Source: an uncultured Afifella sp. (GTDB lineage Bacteria > Pseudomonadota > Alphaproteobacteria > Rhizobiales > Afifellaceae). From it: a DNA stretch of 64,000 nucleotides. The translations under genes and the position numbers were made by a program. The notes under the pieces are model-generated. The model saw nothing but the letters and a program-made list of their open reading frames with translations, was not told the DNA's origin and made no database searches. Each line of letters begins with the position of its first letter. Within the stretch, counting starts at the first letter, position 1. Of the stretch, positions 34,444 through 42,688 are shown one piece after another. The stretch lies in the NCBI GenBank assembly GCA_947259045.1, contig CAMYKZ010000004.1, positions 1 to 64,000 of the forward strand, in the 5' to 3' direction.

Positions 34444-35397
34444 TTACCCCGCAAGCGCCAACTCCGGCTCGCCGGCAAATGCCGCGATCTCGCTGACAAC
34501 CGATGCTGCCCCGATGATGCGGCGGTGGCCGAGACCGTCTGCGCGGCTGAGGGTCACGTGCGGCCCCGCCGCAGCATAGGTTTCGGCATTCTCAAATGCC
34601 ACTTCCCGGTCTTCGCGCGCATGCAGGACCAGGATCGGAACGCCGATGTCCGCCAGTTGCGAGACACCGTCGAAGCTGCCGATTGGCCGGCCTGCCAGGC
34701 GTTCAACCTCGCCTTCAAACCTCGCCTGCGCCGGCCGCGTCAGACCGAAAAAGGCGCCGACACCGGCAAACAGTTTCGGAATCGAGGCCGGGGCCGCGAT
34801 CAGAACCAGTTTTTCCGGCCGCATGGCGGGAATGTTGCGTACCGATCCCTGCGCCGCGTTGACGATCACGACACCGCCGAAAGAATGGCCGATCATGGTT
34901 TCAAACGGCCCGAAGCGCGCCCATGCGGCTGCAACCGCCTGCACACCCATCGGCACGGTCAGCGTTCGGCCGGACGAGCGGCCGTGGCCGGGCAGATCGA
35001 TGGCAACGACAGCGCGGCCGCTTTGCCGCAAGCCGCCGATAATGGCCAGCATATGTTCCGACCGCGAGGCCCAGCCGTGCACCACCAGGACAGGCGCCGC
35101 AGATTTTCTGGCCGGATCTGCGTCGCCACCCATCCCGCCATCCATTTCGCCATCCAGGGACGCAGGTTCGAACCGGTACGCGGCAATCGTGCCGCCGGGG
35201 ATTTCAAGCCTGCCGACTTCTGCCTCGGCCATCCGCCGTCCGGCGGCAGCCAGAACACGGCGCTCCTTGTCGGAGCGGACCTTGCGCGAGGGCGTCATGC
35301 AGAAAAGGCGAAACGCCAGCTTGCCGGCCAGCACCGGCGACAGACGGTCAAGGATCGAAAATCCTGTACGGATGACGCGAACTGAAATAGGGGTCAT
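34444..35397 (-). CDS. Alpha/beta hydrolase
   Basis: A 317-residue serine hydrolase. VVHGWASRSEHM is the oxyanion region, GHSFGGVVIV holds the nucleophile Ser, VLHAREDREVAF the Asp, and DGLGHRRIIG the His. The N-terminal 80 residues are an extra basic segment. The gene is divergent from a MarR regulator with a palindromic site in the 47-base gap, so that regulator probably controls it. Substrate is not indicated; esterase or lactonase activity is likely. Confidence 0.87.
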   Translation of the reverse strand: MTPISVRVIRTGFSILDRLSPVLAGKLAFRLFCMTPSRKVRSDKERRVLAAAGRRMAEAEVGRLEIPGGTIAAYRFEPASLDGEMDGGMGGDADPARKSAAPVLVVHGWASRSEHMLAIIGGLRQSGRAVVAIDLPGHGRSSGRTLTVPMGVQAVAAAWARFGPFETMIGHSFGGVVIVNAAQGSVRNIPAMRPEKLVLIAAPASIPKLFAGVGAFFGLTRPAQARFEGEVERLAGRPIGSFDGVSQLADIGVPILVLHAREDREVAFENAETYAAAGPHVTLSRADGLGHRRIIGAASVVSEIAAFAGEPELALAG

Positions 35398-35410
35398 AAT
35401 CGGATAAACC

Positions 35411-35438
35411 TATAATGTTCAACAATGAACAATATTGT
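35411..35438. promoter_or_regulatory. MarR operator/promoter candidate in the hydrolase-MarR intergenic region
   Basis: ACAATATTGT (35429-35438) is a perfect 10-base palindrome, and GTTCA/TGAAC arms lie just to its left (35417-35429). TATAAT at 35411-35416 matches a consensus -10 on the + strand. The sites overlap the only space available for both divergent promoters, so one repressor dimer could shut both genes. Confidence 0.5.
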
Positions 35439-35444
35439 ACAAAG

Positions 35445-35969
35445 ATGAACAAAACACAAGTCAAAAAGACATCCGGCCGGTCACAACCGGCTGACGAACT
35501 GTCCCCGGACGAACTGCCCCCGAACGAACTTCCGTGGGACAATCCGCGCTTCCGCAACTGGATCGCCGTCGGGCGCGCCTGCCATCTGATGCAGGCGACC
35601 TTGTCGCGCATGCTGCAGCCGCTCGATCTGAAGGTGCCGCATCTCGATATTCTGGCCAATCTCTACCGCTTCGAAGGCCTGACCCAGCAGGAGCTTGCCC
35701 GCAAACTGCTGGTTGGCCGCTCCAACATGTCGATGCTGTTGCCGCAGATGGAAAAGCGCGGCCTGATCGAACGCCGCAGCGACGCCCGCGACAAAAGGGT
35801 TCTGCGGCTTTACCTGACGGAGCCCGGCGCCACCCTGACCCGCCAGGCGATGCAGATCCAGATGCAACTGGTCGACCGGTCGATGCAGATTTCAGGCGCG
35901 GACGAATGCGACATGGTCGGTGAGGTGATGGGCCGGATTATCGCCGAACTGAAGGACGATCTCAGCTAG
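35445..35969 (+). CDS. MarR family transcriptional regulator
   Basis: A 174-residue winged-helix regulator. The MarR fold is visible from LKVPHLDILANLYRFEGLTQ through LARKLLVGRSNMSMLLPQME and the wing RRSDARDKRVLRLYLTEPG. The N-terminal 40 residues are hydrophilic with repeated ELS/ELP-type residues. ATG 35445 is chosen because ATG 35415 would put the operator palindrome inside the coding region. It likely represses itself and the divergent hydrolase; the ligand is unknown. Confidence 0.87.
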   Translation: MNKTQVKKTSGRSQPADELSPDELPPNELPWDNPRFRNWIAVGRACHLMQATLSRMLQPLDLKVPHLDILANLYRFEGLTQQELARKLLVGRSNMSMLLPQMEKRGLIERRSDARDKRVLRLYLTEPGATLTRQAMQIQMQLVDRSMQISGADECDMVGEVMGRIIAELKDDLS

Positions 35970-36017
35970 CCTGGCAGCACACACTCTCGTGGGTTTGGTT
36001 TGTTGACCGCTCGTGCG

Positions 36018-37178
36018 TTATTGCAATGCCACAAGGATTGGGATCATCCCGCGGCCTTTTGCCAGAGGGGCCAACGCCTTGCCGATAATTGCACCAAACG
36101 CCCGCTGCGGGTCTGCGGCCTTCATCGCATGACCGGGTATGGCGGCGGTGGTGAGCAGGTCTCCGACGCCGACCGCACCGCAATCAGCATCAACCTTACA
36201 GGAAACCTTGCCGATTAACGCTATCGGCTTGCAATCAGCATCTGCTGGCTGTTTGCCGAGCACAATGCCAGGGCCGAAACTGCCCCCGCCGGACACGACG
36301 CCGGCGACGCGGCGGTCGTATGCCGTCACGCTGACGCGCAACGCTCCGGTATCGTCGATCACCAGCACCGAGCCGGGATCGATCATCTCCGCGTCGATGA
36401 CGGTGAAATCTTCCGCACAATCAGCACCCAGCGTAATGACCTGGCCGCTGGCGCCGTCGAGATGGATCCGCAGATCGCCGTCTGCATCAAAGACGCGGAC
36501 ATCGCCTTCATTTCCCTCCGTACCAACATCGACGACCGCCTTGTCACCACTGAGATGGACAACTTGGCGGCCCTCGCCGTCGCGCACAATGATATCGCCT
36601 TCGTTGCCTTCCGTGCCGGCGAAAATCGCCGCCCGATTAGCATCGAGACGCAGTGCGTCCCGGCCGTCACCATCTCTCACGAACAGGTCGCCTTCAAAGC
36701 CTTCGCCGCCAATGCGAAGAGCGCCAGTCGCGCCTTCGAACGTCATTGCGTCACGCAGCGTGCCATCCACATTCCGGCGTATAGTCACGTCACCCTCGGC
36801 ATCGAGGATCAGAGTGTCGTCGCCGTCACCGTTGCGGAGATTGATCTTTCCAGGAGTGATCTCACCTCCGATCGACAACGATCCCTGCGGTGGCAGAAAC
36901 TCAAAAACCGGGTAATAGTCTGCGCCCAATTGCCTGCTGATAAAGATCTGACCGTTGCCGGCAAGCGTCATAATCGAAACAGCGGCTGCATCGCGTGATA
37001 TGATGCTGCCTTCGTTGCTAAGCATGATACGCGCCACGCCGGCTGCGTCACTGACATGTAAATTTCCGTCCTGACCGCCACCGCCAACAGTCAGGTGACC
37101 GCGATCGCCATCCGCAATCACCGTTGTGTTGCCACTGCCATCCTGAATATCAACGGTTCCCTCAAAAATTTCACTCAT
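36018..37178 (-). CDS. Repeat-rich predicted beta-solenoid protein with phage-tail-like C-terminal domain
   Basis: A 386-residue protein with no signal peptide. From about residue 120 to 260 it has imperfect repeats of about 30 residues of the type GD(I/L/V)xVRDGxGRxxxxLxxxxAxxxxGTEGNE, Gly- and Asp-rich, as in a right-handed beta-solenoid. The N-terminal 90 residues hold looser copies (GNLHVSDAAGVARIML). The C-terminal 120 residues, from GSVLVIDDTGALRVSVTAYD to KALAPLAKGRGMIPILVALQ, resemble a domain I associate with phage-tail-like and other large extracellular proteins. The start is ATG 37178 behind GGAGG; longer in-frame starts lack this. Function unknown; cell surface or spore/stress role is speculation. 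Confidence 0.75.
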   Translation of the reverse strand: MSEIFEGTVDIQDGSGNTTVIADGDRGHLTVGGGGQDGNLHVSDAAGVARIMLSNEGSIISRDAAAVSIMTLAGNGQIFISRQLGADYYPVFEFLPPQGSLSIGGEITPGKINLRNGDGDDTLILDAEGDVTIRRNVDGTLRDAMTFEGATGALRIGGEGFEGDLFVRDGDGRDALRLDANRAAIFAGTEGNEGDIIVRDGEGRQVVHLSGDKAVVDVGTEGNEGDVRVFDADGDLRIHLDGASGQVITLGADCAEDFTVIDAEMIDPGSVLVIDDTGALRVSVTAYDRRVAGVVSGGGSFGPGIVLGKQPADADCKPIALIGKVSCKVDADCGAVGVGDLLTTAAIPGHAMKAADPQRAFGAIIGKALAPLAKGRGMIPILVALQ

Positions 37179-37418
37179 CACATCCTCCGTGGACTGGTTG
37201 GCTCCGGCTTTGTCGGCGGATGGCGCGGAAGGGCAGGAATCGAGTGTCGCCTGCACAAAATATGCGCCAGGATTGAGGCCGCGAACAACCGGAACGCGAA
37301 TATCTCATTGAACTCGCCAATGCGTCAAGATGACGTCAGGTTCTCAGGCGGTGCAGCTTACGGAGTGCCAAAAGCCGCGCAAATCGCAGGTGACGCGTTT
37401 CGATTTGGGCGGGTTGCG

Positions 37419-37667
37419 TCAGTCCCGCTCAGGCCACGGGATCACCGCCAGGCCAATGATCGCTCCGGTTAACGCCCAGAAGCCGGACGGGCCGCCAAAC
37501 ACGATTCGTTTGCCAAAGACGACAGCCAGAAAAGCCGATCCCGACAAAACCAGCGGGAGACAGCTGAGAATTATGAATTTGCGGTCAAAGCCGGCCTTGC
37601 GAAACAGAAACGGAAGACAGATCGAGCTGACGACAATTGGCAGCAAGATCATGATCAGATCAGCCAC
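37419..37667 (-). CDS. Small three-helix membrane protein
   Basis: An 82-residue protein starting at GTG 37667 with AGAGGA upstream. Three hydrophobic stretches (LIMILLPIVVSSICLPFLF, IILSCLPLVLSGSAFLAVVF, WALTGAIIGLAVIP) are separated by short basic loops. No family is recognised. It lies between the repeat-rich protein and an SDR gene, on the same strand as both, and may be co-transcribed. Confidence 0.6.
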   Translation of the reverse strand: MADLIMILLPIVVSSICLPFLFRKAGFDRKFIILSCLPLVLSGSAFLAVVFGKRIVFGGPSGFWALTGAIIGLAVIPWPERD

Positions 37668-37715
37668 TGTTCAATCCTCTTTACCTTCCTTGATTTCCTC
37701 GGACTATTTGCCTCT

Positions 37716-38522
37716 CTACCTCTCCGCATCCCTTCTCAGCGTCGGCAATCCAATCCCCGTCGCCTCGAAGCCGCCATCCACGGAGAGCATCTGGCCGTTG
37801 ATGTAACTGGCGGCATCGGAACACAGGAACCGGATCGCCGCGGCGATTTCCTCTTCCAGGCCGTAGCGGTTGAGCGGGATGGCGTCGTGATAATCGGCCC
37901 GGATTTCCGGCGTGTGGACCTTCTTCGCCATCGCCGTGTCGACCGGGCCGGGCGCCACCGCATTGACGCGGATTCCGAGGCCGCCAAGCTCCACCGCCTG
38001 TTGCTGCGTAAGGTGGGCCAGGCCGGCCTTGCTGGTGCCGTAGGCGACGCGCAGCGTGCTGGCGCGCAGGCTGGAGATGGAAGTTATGTTGACGACGCTG
38101 CCGCCGCCGTTCTGCAGCATCAGGGGCACTGCCGCCTTTGTGCAGATGAACGGCCCCGACAGGTTGACCGCCATGACCCGCGACCAGTCTTCCAGGCTGG
38201 TTTCCATCAGCGGCCCGAAGATCGCGATGCCGGCATTGTTGACCAGCGCGTCGAGCCGGCCGAAACGCTCACCGACTTCGGCGATCGCCGCATCGACCTG
38301 GTCCGGTTCGGAAACATCGGCATCGAGCTTCAAGACCTGATCGGCGCTGTTACCCAGCGCCTGCATGGTGGCGGCCAGTGTTTCGGCGTCATTGTCGAGC
38401 AGCGCAACCCGCCAGCCGTCGGCGAGAAAGCTCTTTGCCGTCGCCAGCCCGATGCCGCGGGCGGCGCCGGTGACAAGGGCGGTCTTTTGCGTTTCTGAAT
38501 TCAATTGGGTATCTGAAGCCAA
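37716..38522 (-). CDS. SDR family oxidoreductase
   Basis: A 268-residue NAD(P)-dependent SDR. The cofactor motif VTGAARGIGLATA is at residues 18 to 30, NNAGIA later, SISSLRA contains the catalytic Ser, and AYGTSKAGLA the Tyr-x-x-x-Lys pair. INGQMLSVDGGFEATG is the typical C-terminus. The frame opens with TTG 38522; a start a few codons downstream is possible. It is divergent from the aldo-keto reductase and MFS genes, suggesting sugar or aldehyde oxidation. Confidence 0.88.
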   Translation of the reverse strand: MASDTQLNSETQKTALVTGAARGIGLATAKSFLADGWRVALLDNDAETLAATMQALGNSADQVLKLDADVSEPDQVDAAIAEVGERFGRLDALVNNAGIAIFGPLMETSLEDWSRVMAVNLSGPFICTKAAVPLMLQNGGGSVVNITSISSLRASTLRVAYGTSKAGLAHLTQQQAVELGGLGIRVNAVAPGPVDTAMAKKVHTPEIRADYHDAIPLNRYGLEEEIAAAIRFLCSDAASYINGQMLSVDGGFEATGIGLPTLRRDAER

Positions 38523-38608
38523 GGTCTTTTCCCGTGATGATTTTGCCGCCCATCTGCCATAAGATGGCCTTCGATTGCCATCAAGGGCAGTTTATCGAAA
38601 GGTCGGAT

Positions 38609-39583
38609 ATGGCGCACGCAAATCTTGAGAAAACCAGACTGGGCGACACCGGGCTCAGCGTCTCGCCGATCTGCTTTGGCACCTCGGCACTCGGCAACAT
38701 GCCCGATACCTACGGCTACGAGGTTGGCGAGGCGCAGGCGCACGAGACGGTGCGGGCGATTTTCGACGGTCCGGTCAATTTTCTCGATGTCTCGCGCAAT
38801 TACGGTTTCGGCCGATCCGAACGGCGCATCGGCGACGTGATCCGCGAACGCGGCGGCCTGCCGGAAGGCTTTGTCGTCTCCACCAAGCTTGACCGTGCTT
38901 CAGACGACAGGTTCGACGTCGACCGTGTCCGCCGGTCGCTGGAGGAAAGCCTGCAGGCGCTCGGCCTGGAGAAGGTGCAGATCCTGCACCTGCACGATCC
39001 GGAATATGCCGCCTCGCCCGATGACGTGACGCGAAAGGGCGGATCCGTCGACGAACTGTTCAAGATGAAGGAAGAAGGGCTTGCCGATGCGGTCGGACTG
39101 GCCGCCGGGCGCACCGACATCATGATGCCGATCCTGCGCGACTGGGATTTCGACGTGCTGATCACCCACAATCGTTTCACCCTGACCAACCGTCACGCCG
39201 AAGAGATGATCGACTTTGCGACCGGCAAGGGAACGGCGGTTTTCAACGCCGCGCCCTATAGCGGCGGCGTGCTCGCCAAGGGGTCGGCCGAATTCCCCCG
39301 TTACGTCTATCAGCAGGCCAGTGACGAAGCGCTCGATCCGGTGCGGCGTGTCGAGGCGGTCTGCGCGAAGTACAATATCCCGCCGGGCGCCGCGGCATTG
39401 CAGTTTTCCATGCGCGACGATCGCATAGCCTCCACAATCTGCGGCGTCAGCAAACCGGAGCGCATCACCCAGACGCTGGAATGGGCGGCTTTCCCGATCC
39501 CCGACGAGGCCTGGGCGGAACTTCTGGCGCTGCCCTATGAGACCGGCGATCCGGAGGCCAACCGCGATTATGTCCTGGGATAG
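38609..39583 (+). CDS. Aldo/keto reductase (D-threo-aldose/L-fucose dehydrogenase-like)
   Basis: A 324-residue TIM-barrel NAD(P) oxidoreductase. The catalytic Asp/Tyr are in FLDVSRNYGFGRSERRIG, Lys in VVSTKLDR and His in ILHLHDPE. THNRFTLTNRHAEEMIDFA matches the D-threo-aldose 1-dehydrogenase/pyridoxal dehydrogenase-like branch. ATG 38609 follows AAGG at correct spacing. It precedes an MFS transporter by 4 bases, so uptake and oxidation of an aldose such as fucose is a plausible role. Confidence 0.86.
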   Translation: MAHANLEKTRLGDTGLSVSPICFGTSALGNMPDTYGYEVGEAQAHETVRAIFDGPVNFLDVSRNYGFGRSERRIGDVIRERGGLPEGFVVSTKLDRASDDRFDVDRVRRSLEESLQALGLEKVQILHLHDPEYAASPDDVTRKGGSVDELFKMKEEGLADAVGLAAGRTDIMMPILRDWDFDVLITHNRFTLTNRHAEEMIDFATGKGTAVFNAAPYSGGVLAKGSAEFPRYVYQQASDEALDPVRRVEAVCAKYNIPPGAAALQFSMRDDRIASTICGVSKPERITQTLEWAAFPIPDEAWAELLALPYETGDPEANRDYVLG

Positions 39584-39587
39584 ATCC

Positions 39588-40844
39588 ATGCCCGCAATCG
39601 TCACCCGCGACCGGCTGCACTTTCTGTTCCTCAATGTCGGGCATTTTCTCGACCATCTGTTCATGCTGGTATTTGCCACCGTGGCGGCGCTGGCGCTGTC
39701 GCGCGAATGGGGCGTTTCCTATGGTGCGCTGCTGGCCTATGCGACGCCAGGCTTTTTCGCCTTCGGCGTTTTCGCCCTGCCGGCCGGCTGGCTGGCCGAC
39801 CGCTGGAGCCGCGACGGCATGATGGCGGTGTTTTTTGTCGGTGCCGGGCTTTCCGCCATCGCCACAGGTTTTGCCGCAACGCCATTGCAGGTCGGCGCCG
39901 GGCTGTTCGTCATCGGTGTTTTCGCCGCCATCTATCATCCGGTCGGCCTCGCCATCGTCACCGCGAAATGGAAAAACACCGGCATGCGTATTGCCGCAAA
40001 CGGCGTCTGGGGAAACCTCGGCGTCGCCAGCGCCGCGCTTTTGACCGGCAGTTTTATCGACAATGGCGGCTGGCGCGCCGCCTTTATCGTGCCAGGGCTG
40101 GTCTCCGTCGCGCTCGGGCTGGCCTACTGGCTGCTGTTTCGCGCCGAGATCGCAGCCGGAACCGAACCGCATGCGGCGGCAAAAAAATCCGCTGCGGCAA
40201 CCGCCGGCCGCAGATCGATATTGTTGCGCGTCACCGGCATCGTCTTCCTGACAACCGCCGTGACCAGCATCATCTTCCAATCGACGACTTTCGCATTGCC
40301 GAAAATATTCGACGAACGGCTGCGGGGCCTTGCCGCCAGTTTCGCCGCCCGCGCCGATGGCGTCGGCCTGGCCGATGCGGAACTGGCCACCATGATCGGC
40401 TCGCTGGCGTTTATCGTCTTCGCCGTCGGCTCGTTCGCGCAACTTATCGTCGGCGCCCTGCTCGACCGGCTCGGCGCGCGCCAGGTGTTCATGGGCGTGG
40501 CGCTGATGCAGGTGGTTTTTTTCGCCGCCATGCCCGGATTGACCGACGGCACTGCCTTCGCGGTGGCGCTCGGTTTCATGATCGGCGCCTTCGGCCAGAT
40601 CCCGATCAACGATTACATGATCGGCAAGATGGCGAGCGGCGCCAACCGGGCGCGCATCTATGCCGTGCGTTATGTGCTCGCCTTCACGATGCTGGCCGCC
40701 ACCCTGCCGCTGGTCGCCTTCGTCTACGAGAATTGGGGTTTTGACACCCTGTTTCTGATTCTTGCAACGGCCGCCTTCGTCATTCTCGCCGCAGTGTCCT
40801 GCCTGCCGCGGCGGCTGCCGGTGGCGGAGCCGGCGAGCGCATAA
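39588..40844 (+). CDS. MFS transporter
   Basis: A 418-residue inner-membrane permease with about twelve hydrophobic helices in two halves. The cytoplasmic loop motif GWLADRWSRDGMMAVFF matches the family's G-x-x-x-D-(R/K)-x-G-R region, and a charged central loop (RAEIAAGTEPHAAAKKSA) separates the halves. It starts 4 bases after the aldo-keto reductase. The substrate is not shown; neighbours suggest a sugar or its acid. Confidence 0.85.
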   Translation: MPAIVTRDRLHFLFLNVGHFLDHLFMLVFATVAALALSREWGVSYGALLAYATPGFFAFGVFALPAGWLADRWSRDGMMAVFFVGAGLSAIATGFAATPLQVGAGLFVIGVFAAIYHPVGLAIVTAKWKNTGMRIAANGVWGNLGVASAALLTGSFIDNGGWRAAFIVPGLVSVALGLAYWLLFRAEIAAGTEPHAAAKKSAAATAGRRSILLRVTGIVFLTTAVTSIIFQSTTFALPKIFDERLRGLAASFAARADGVGLADAELATMIGSLAFIVFAVGSFAQLIVGALLDRLGARQVFMGVALMQVVFFAAMPGLTDGTAFAVALGFMIGAFGQIPINDYMIGKMASGANRARIYAVRYVLAFTMLAATLPLVAFVYENWGFDTLFLILATAAFVILAAVSCLPRRLPVAEPASA

Positions 40845-40862
40845 AGTCTGGATTGCCATCGA

Positions 40863-40927
40863 AAGACCCCACCCGACCTCCGCTTTGCTTCGGCCACCCT
40901 CCCCACAAGGGCCCACAAGGGGGAGGG
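40863..40927. repeat. Palindromic repeat element, copy A
   Basis: CCCTCCCC (40897-40904) pairs with GGGGAGGG (40920-40927) around a CCCACAAGG-type double unit, preceded by ACCCCACCCG and a CGGCC-rich stretch. It is matched by an inverted, more symmetrical copy at 41016-41075. Confidence 0.75.
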
Positions 40928-41015
40928 AATGGTGCCTGCCATTCCCAGGTCGCATAATGTTGAACCTCGGTAAAGGTAACGTCCGTTCATTGCCGGTTGA
41001 TCATCGATCGTTCTT

Positions 41016-41075
41016 CACCCTCCCACCTGTGGGCACCTGTGGGGAGGGTCGGCGCGAAGCGCCGGGGTGGGGCCT
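41016..41075. repeat. Palindromic repeat element, copy B (inverted relative to copy A)
   Basis: ACCCTCCC (41017-41024) pairs with GGGAGGGT (41042-41049), and GGCGC-GAA-GCGCC follows at 41051-41063, then GGGGTGGGG. Read on the other strand it lines up with copy A, so the two face each other around about 90 bases. No transposase is nearby. Confidence 0.75.
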
Positions 41076-41205
41076 GCGCAAACGGTTTTGATGCCCGCTG
41101 ACCCCTCAAAATCTGCAACCGGCGGCAGGCGCATCCGCTCCATTGACAGGGCTCCCCGCAGCCTGTCATCTGACTGAAAGCCCAACCCCTTTGGAGACCC
41201 GCGCC

Positions 41206-42606
41206 ATGGCCGCCGATCTTTTGCACAATCAGAGCCTGGAAGAGATGGATCTGCGCACCATGCTGCATCCGGCAACGTCGATCGCCGATCATCTGGCGAA
41301 CGGCCCGCGCATCATGGCGCAAGCCAGCGGTGTACATATCACTGATACAAAGGGCCGGCGCTATCTCGACGGTGCCGCCGGTCTGTGGTGCGTCAATGTC
41401 GGTTATGGCCGTCAGGAAATCGCCGAGGCGATTGCCGCCCAGGCGGCGGCGCTGCCGTTTTTCCATTCCTTCACGTCGATGGCCAACGAACCGTCGATCC
41501 GGCTGGCCGACCGGGTGCTGCGCTGGGCTCCTGACGGCATGAGCAAGGTGCTGTTCGGCAGCGGCGGGTCGGATGCCAACGATACCAATGTCAAGCTGGT
41601 CTGGTATTACAACAATCTGCGCGGCAAGCATGAGAAAAAGAAGATCATCTCGCGCGAACGCGCCTATCACGGCGTCACGATTGCGTCCGGCAGCCTGACA
41701 GGCCTGGCCGTATTCCACGAAAAATTCGATCTGCCGCTGCCGATGGTGCGGCACACAAAGTCCGTCGATCAGTACCGCGATAAACCGGCCGGTATGAGCG
41801 AGGCGGACTATTCCGCTCATCTTGCCGACGAACTGGAAAAGCTGATCCTGGCCGAAGGCCCGGAGACGGTCGGCGCCTTCATCGCCGAACCGGTGATGGG
41901 CACCGGCGGCGTGCTGGTTCCGCCGGCGGGTTATTTCCCGGCCATCCAGGCGGTGCTCGACAAATATGACGTGCTGATGATCGCCGACGAGGTGATCTGC
42001 GGGTTCGGCCGGCTCGGCGCTGCCTTCGGCTGCCACAAATACGGTATCCGCCCGGATATCATGACCATGGCCAAGGGCCTGTCCAGCGGTTATCTGCCGA
42101 TCTCGGCCAGCGTGATTTCAGAGCGCATCTGGGCTGTGTTGGAAGACACCGCGCCGGAGATGGCGGCATTCGGTCACGGTTTCACCTATTCCGCCCATCC
42201 GACCTGCGCCGCAGCCGCCCTTGCCAACCTGGATATCATCGAGCGCGAGGATCTGGTCGGCAATGCCGCGCGCGCCGGCGATATGCTGAAAGCCCGGCTC
42301 AATGCCGATCTCGGCGATCATCCGCTCGTCGGCGACATTCGCGGCGACGGCCTGATGATCGGCGTCGAACTGGTCGCCGACAGAAAGAGCCGGGCGATGA
42401 TCGACCTGGCCCACAAGGCGGCGATCCGGGTGATGAAGCGCGGTTACGAGGAGAATATTCTGGTGCGCGCCCTGCCGCACGGCAATACCATCGCCATGTC
42501 GCCGCCGCTGACCCTGTCGGATGAGAATATCGACGAACTGGTGCCGGCGCTGAAGCGGGCAATCGACCATGTGCATGGCGAACTGCGGGCTGAAAACATC
42601 GTCTGA
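41206..42606 (+). CDS. Class III (omega) aminotransferase
   Basis: A 466-residue PLP enzyme of the ornithine/4-aminobutyrate/beta-alanine:pyruvate type. Features are YLDGAAGLWCVNVGYGRQEI at the N-terminus, FIAEPVMGTGGVLVPPAGYF, the PLP-phosphate region IADEVICGFGRLG and the Schiff-base Lys in TMAKGLSSGYLPIS. FTYSAHPTCAAAALANL is typical of the omega-aminotransferases that use pyruvate. It probably transfers amino groups from an omega-amino acid, taurine or a polyamine. The neighbours do not fix the substrate. Confidence 0.9.
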   Translation: MAADLLHNQSLEEMDLRTMLHPATSIADHLANGPRIMAQASGVHITDTKGRRYLDGAAGLWCVNVGYGRQEIAEAIAAQAAALPFFHSFTSMANEPSIRLADRVLRWAPDGMSKVLFGSGGSDANDTNVKLVWYYNNLRGKHEKKKIISRERAYHGVTIASGSLTGLAVFHEKFDLPLPMVRHTKSVDQYRDKPAGMSEADYSAHLADELEKLILAEGPETVGAFIAEPVMGTGGVLVPPAGYFPAIQAVLDKYDVLMIADEVICGFGRLGAAFGCHKYGIRPDIMTMAKGLSSGYLPISASVISERIWAVLEDTAPEMAAFGHGFTYSAHPTCAAAALANLDIIEREDLVGNAARAGDMLKARLNADLGDHPLVGDIRGDGLMIGVELVADRKSRAMIDLAHKAAIRVMKRGYEENILVRALPHGNTIAMSPPLTLSDENIDELVPALKRAIDHVHGELRAENIV

Positions 42607-42688
42607 CGAATTTTTCCAGAAGCGCCAAGAATCGGGTGGTTTCCGTGCCCGCAGGGCGTAGATTGGGATCAACGCAACGGAGGTTCCG

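Larger units (their letters stand above)
40845..41205. other. Intergenic region holding two inverted repeat copies
   Basis: Besides the two palindromic copies, no gene or promoter stands out in these 361 bases. TTGGAGA about 10 bases before ATG 41206 is the ribosome site of the aminotransferase. Confidence 0.55.

Noticed and set aside
39465-40955. Long minus-strand frame opposite the aldo-keto reductase and MFS genes
   Set aside because: Gly/Asp/Gln-rich shadow without motifs, running across two genuine opposite-strand genes.
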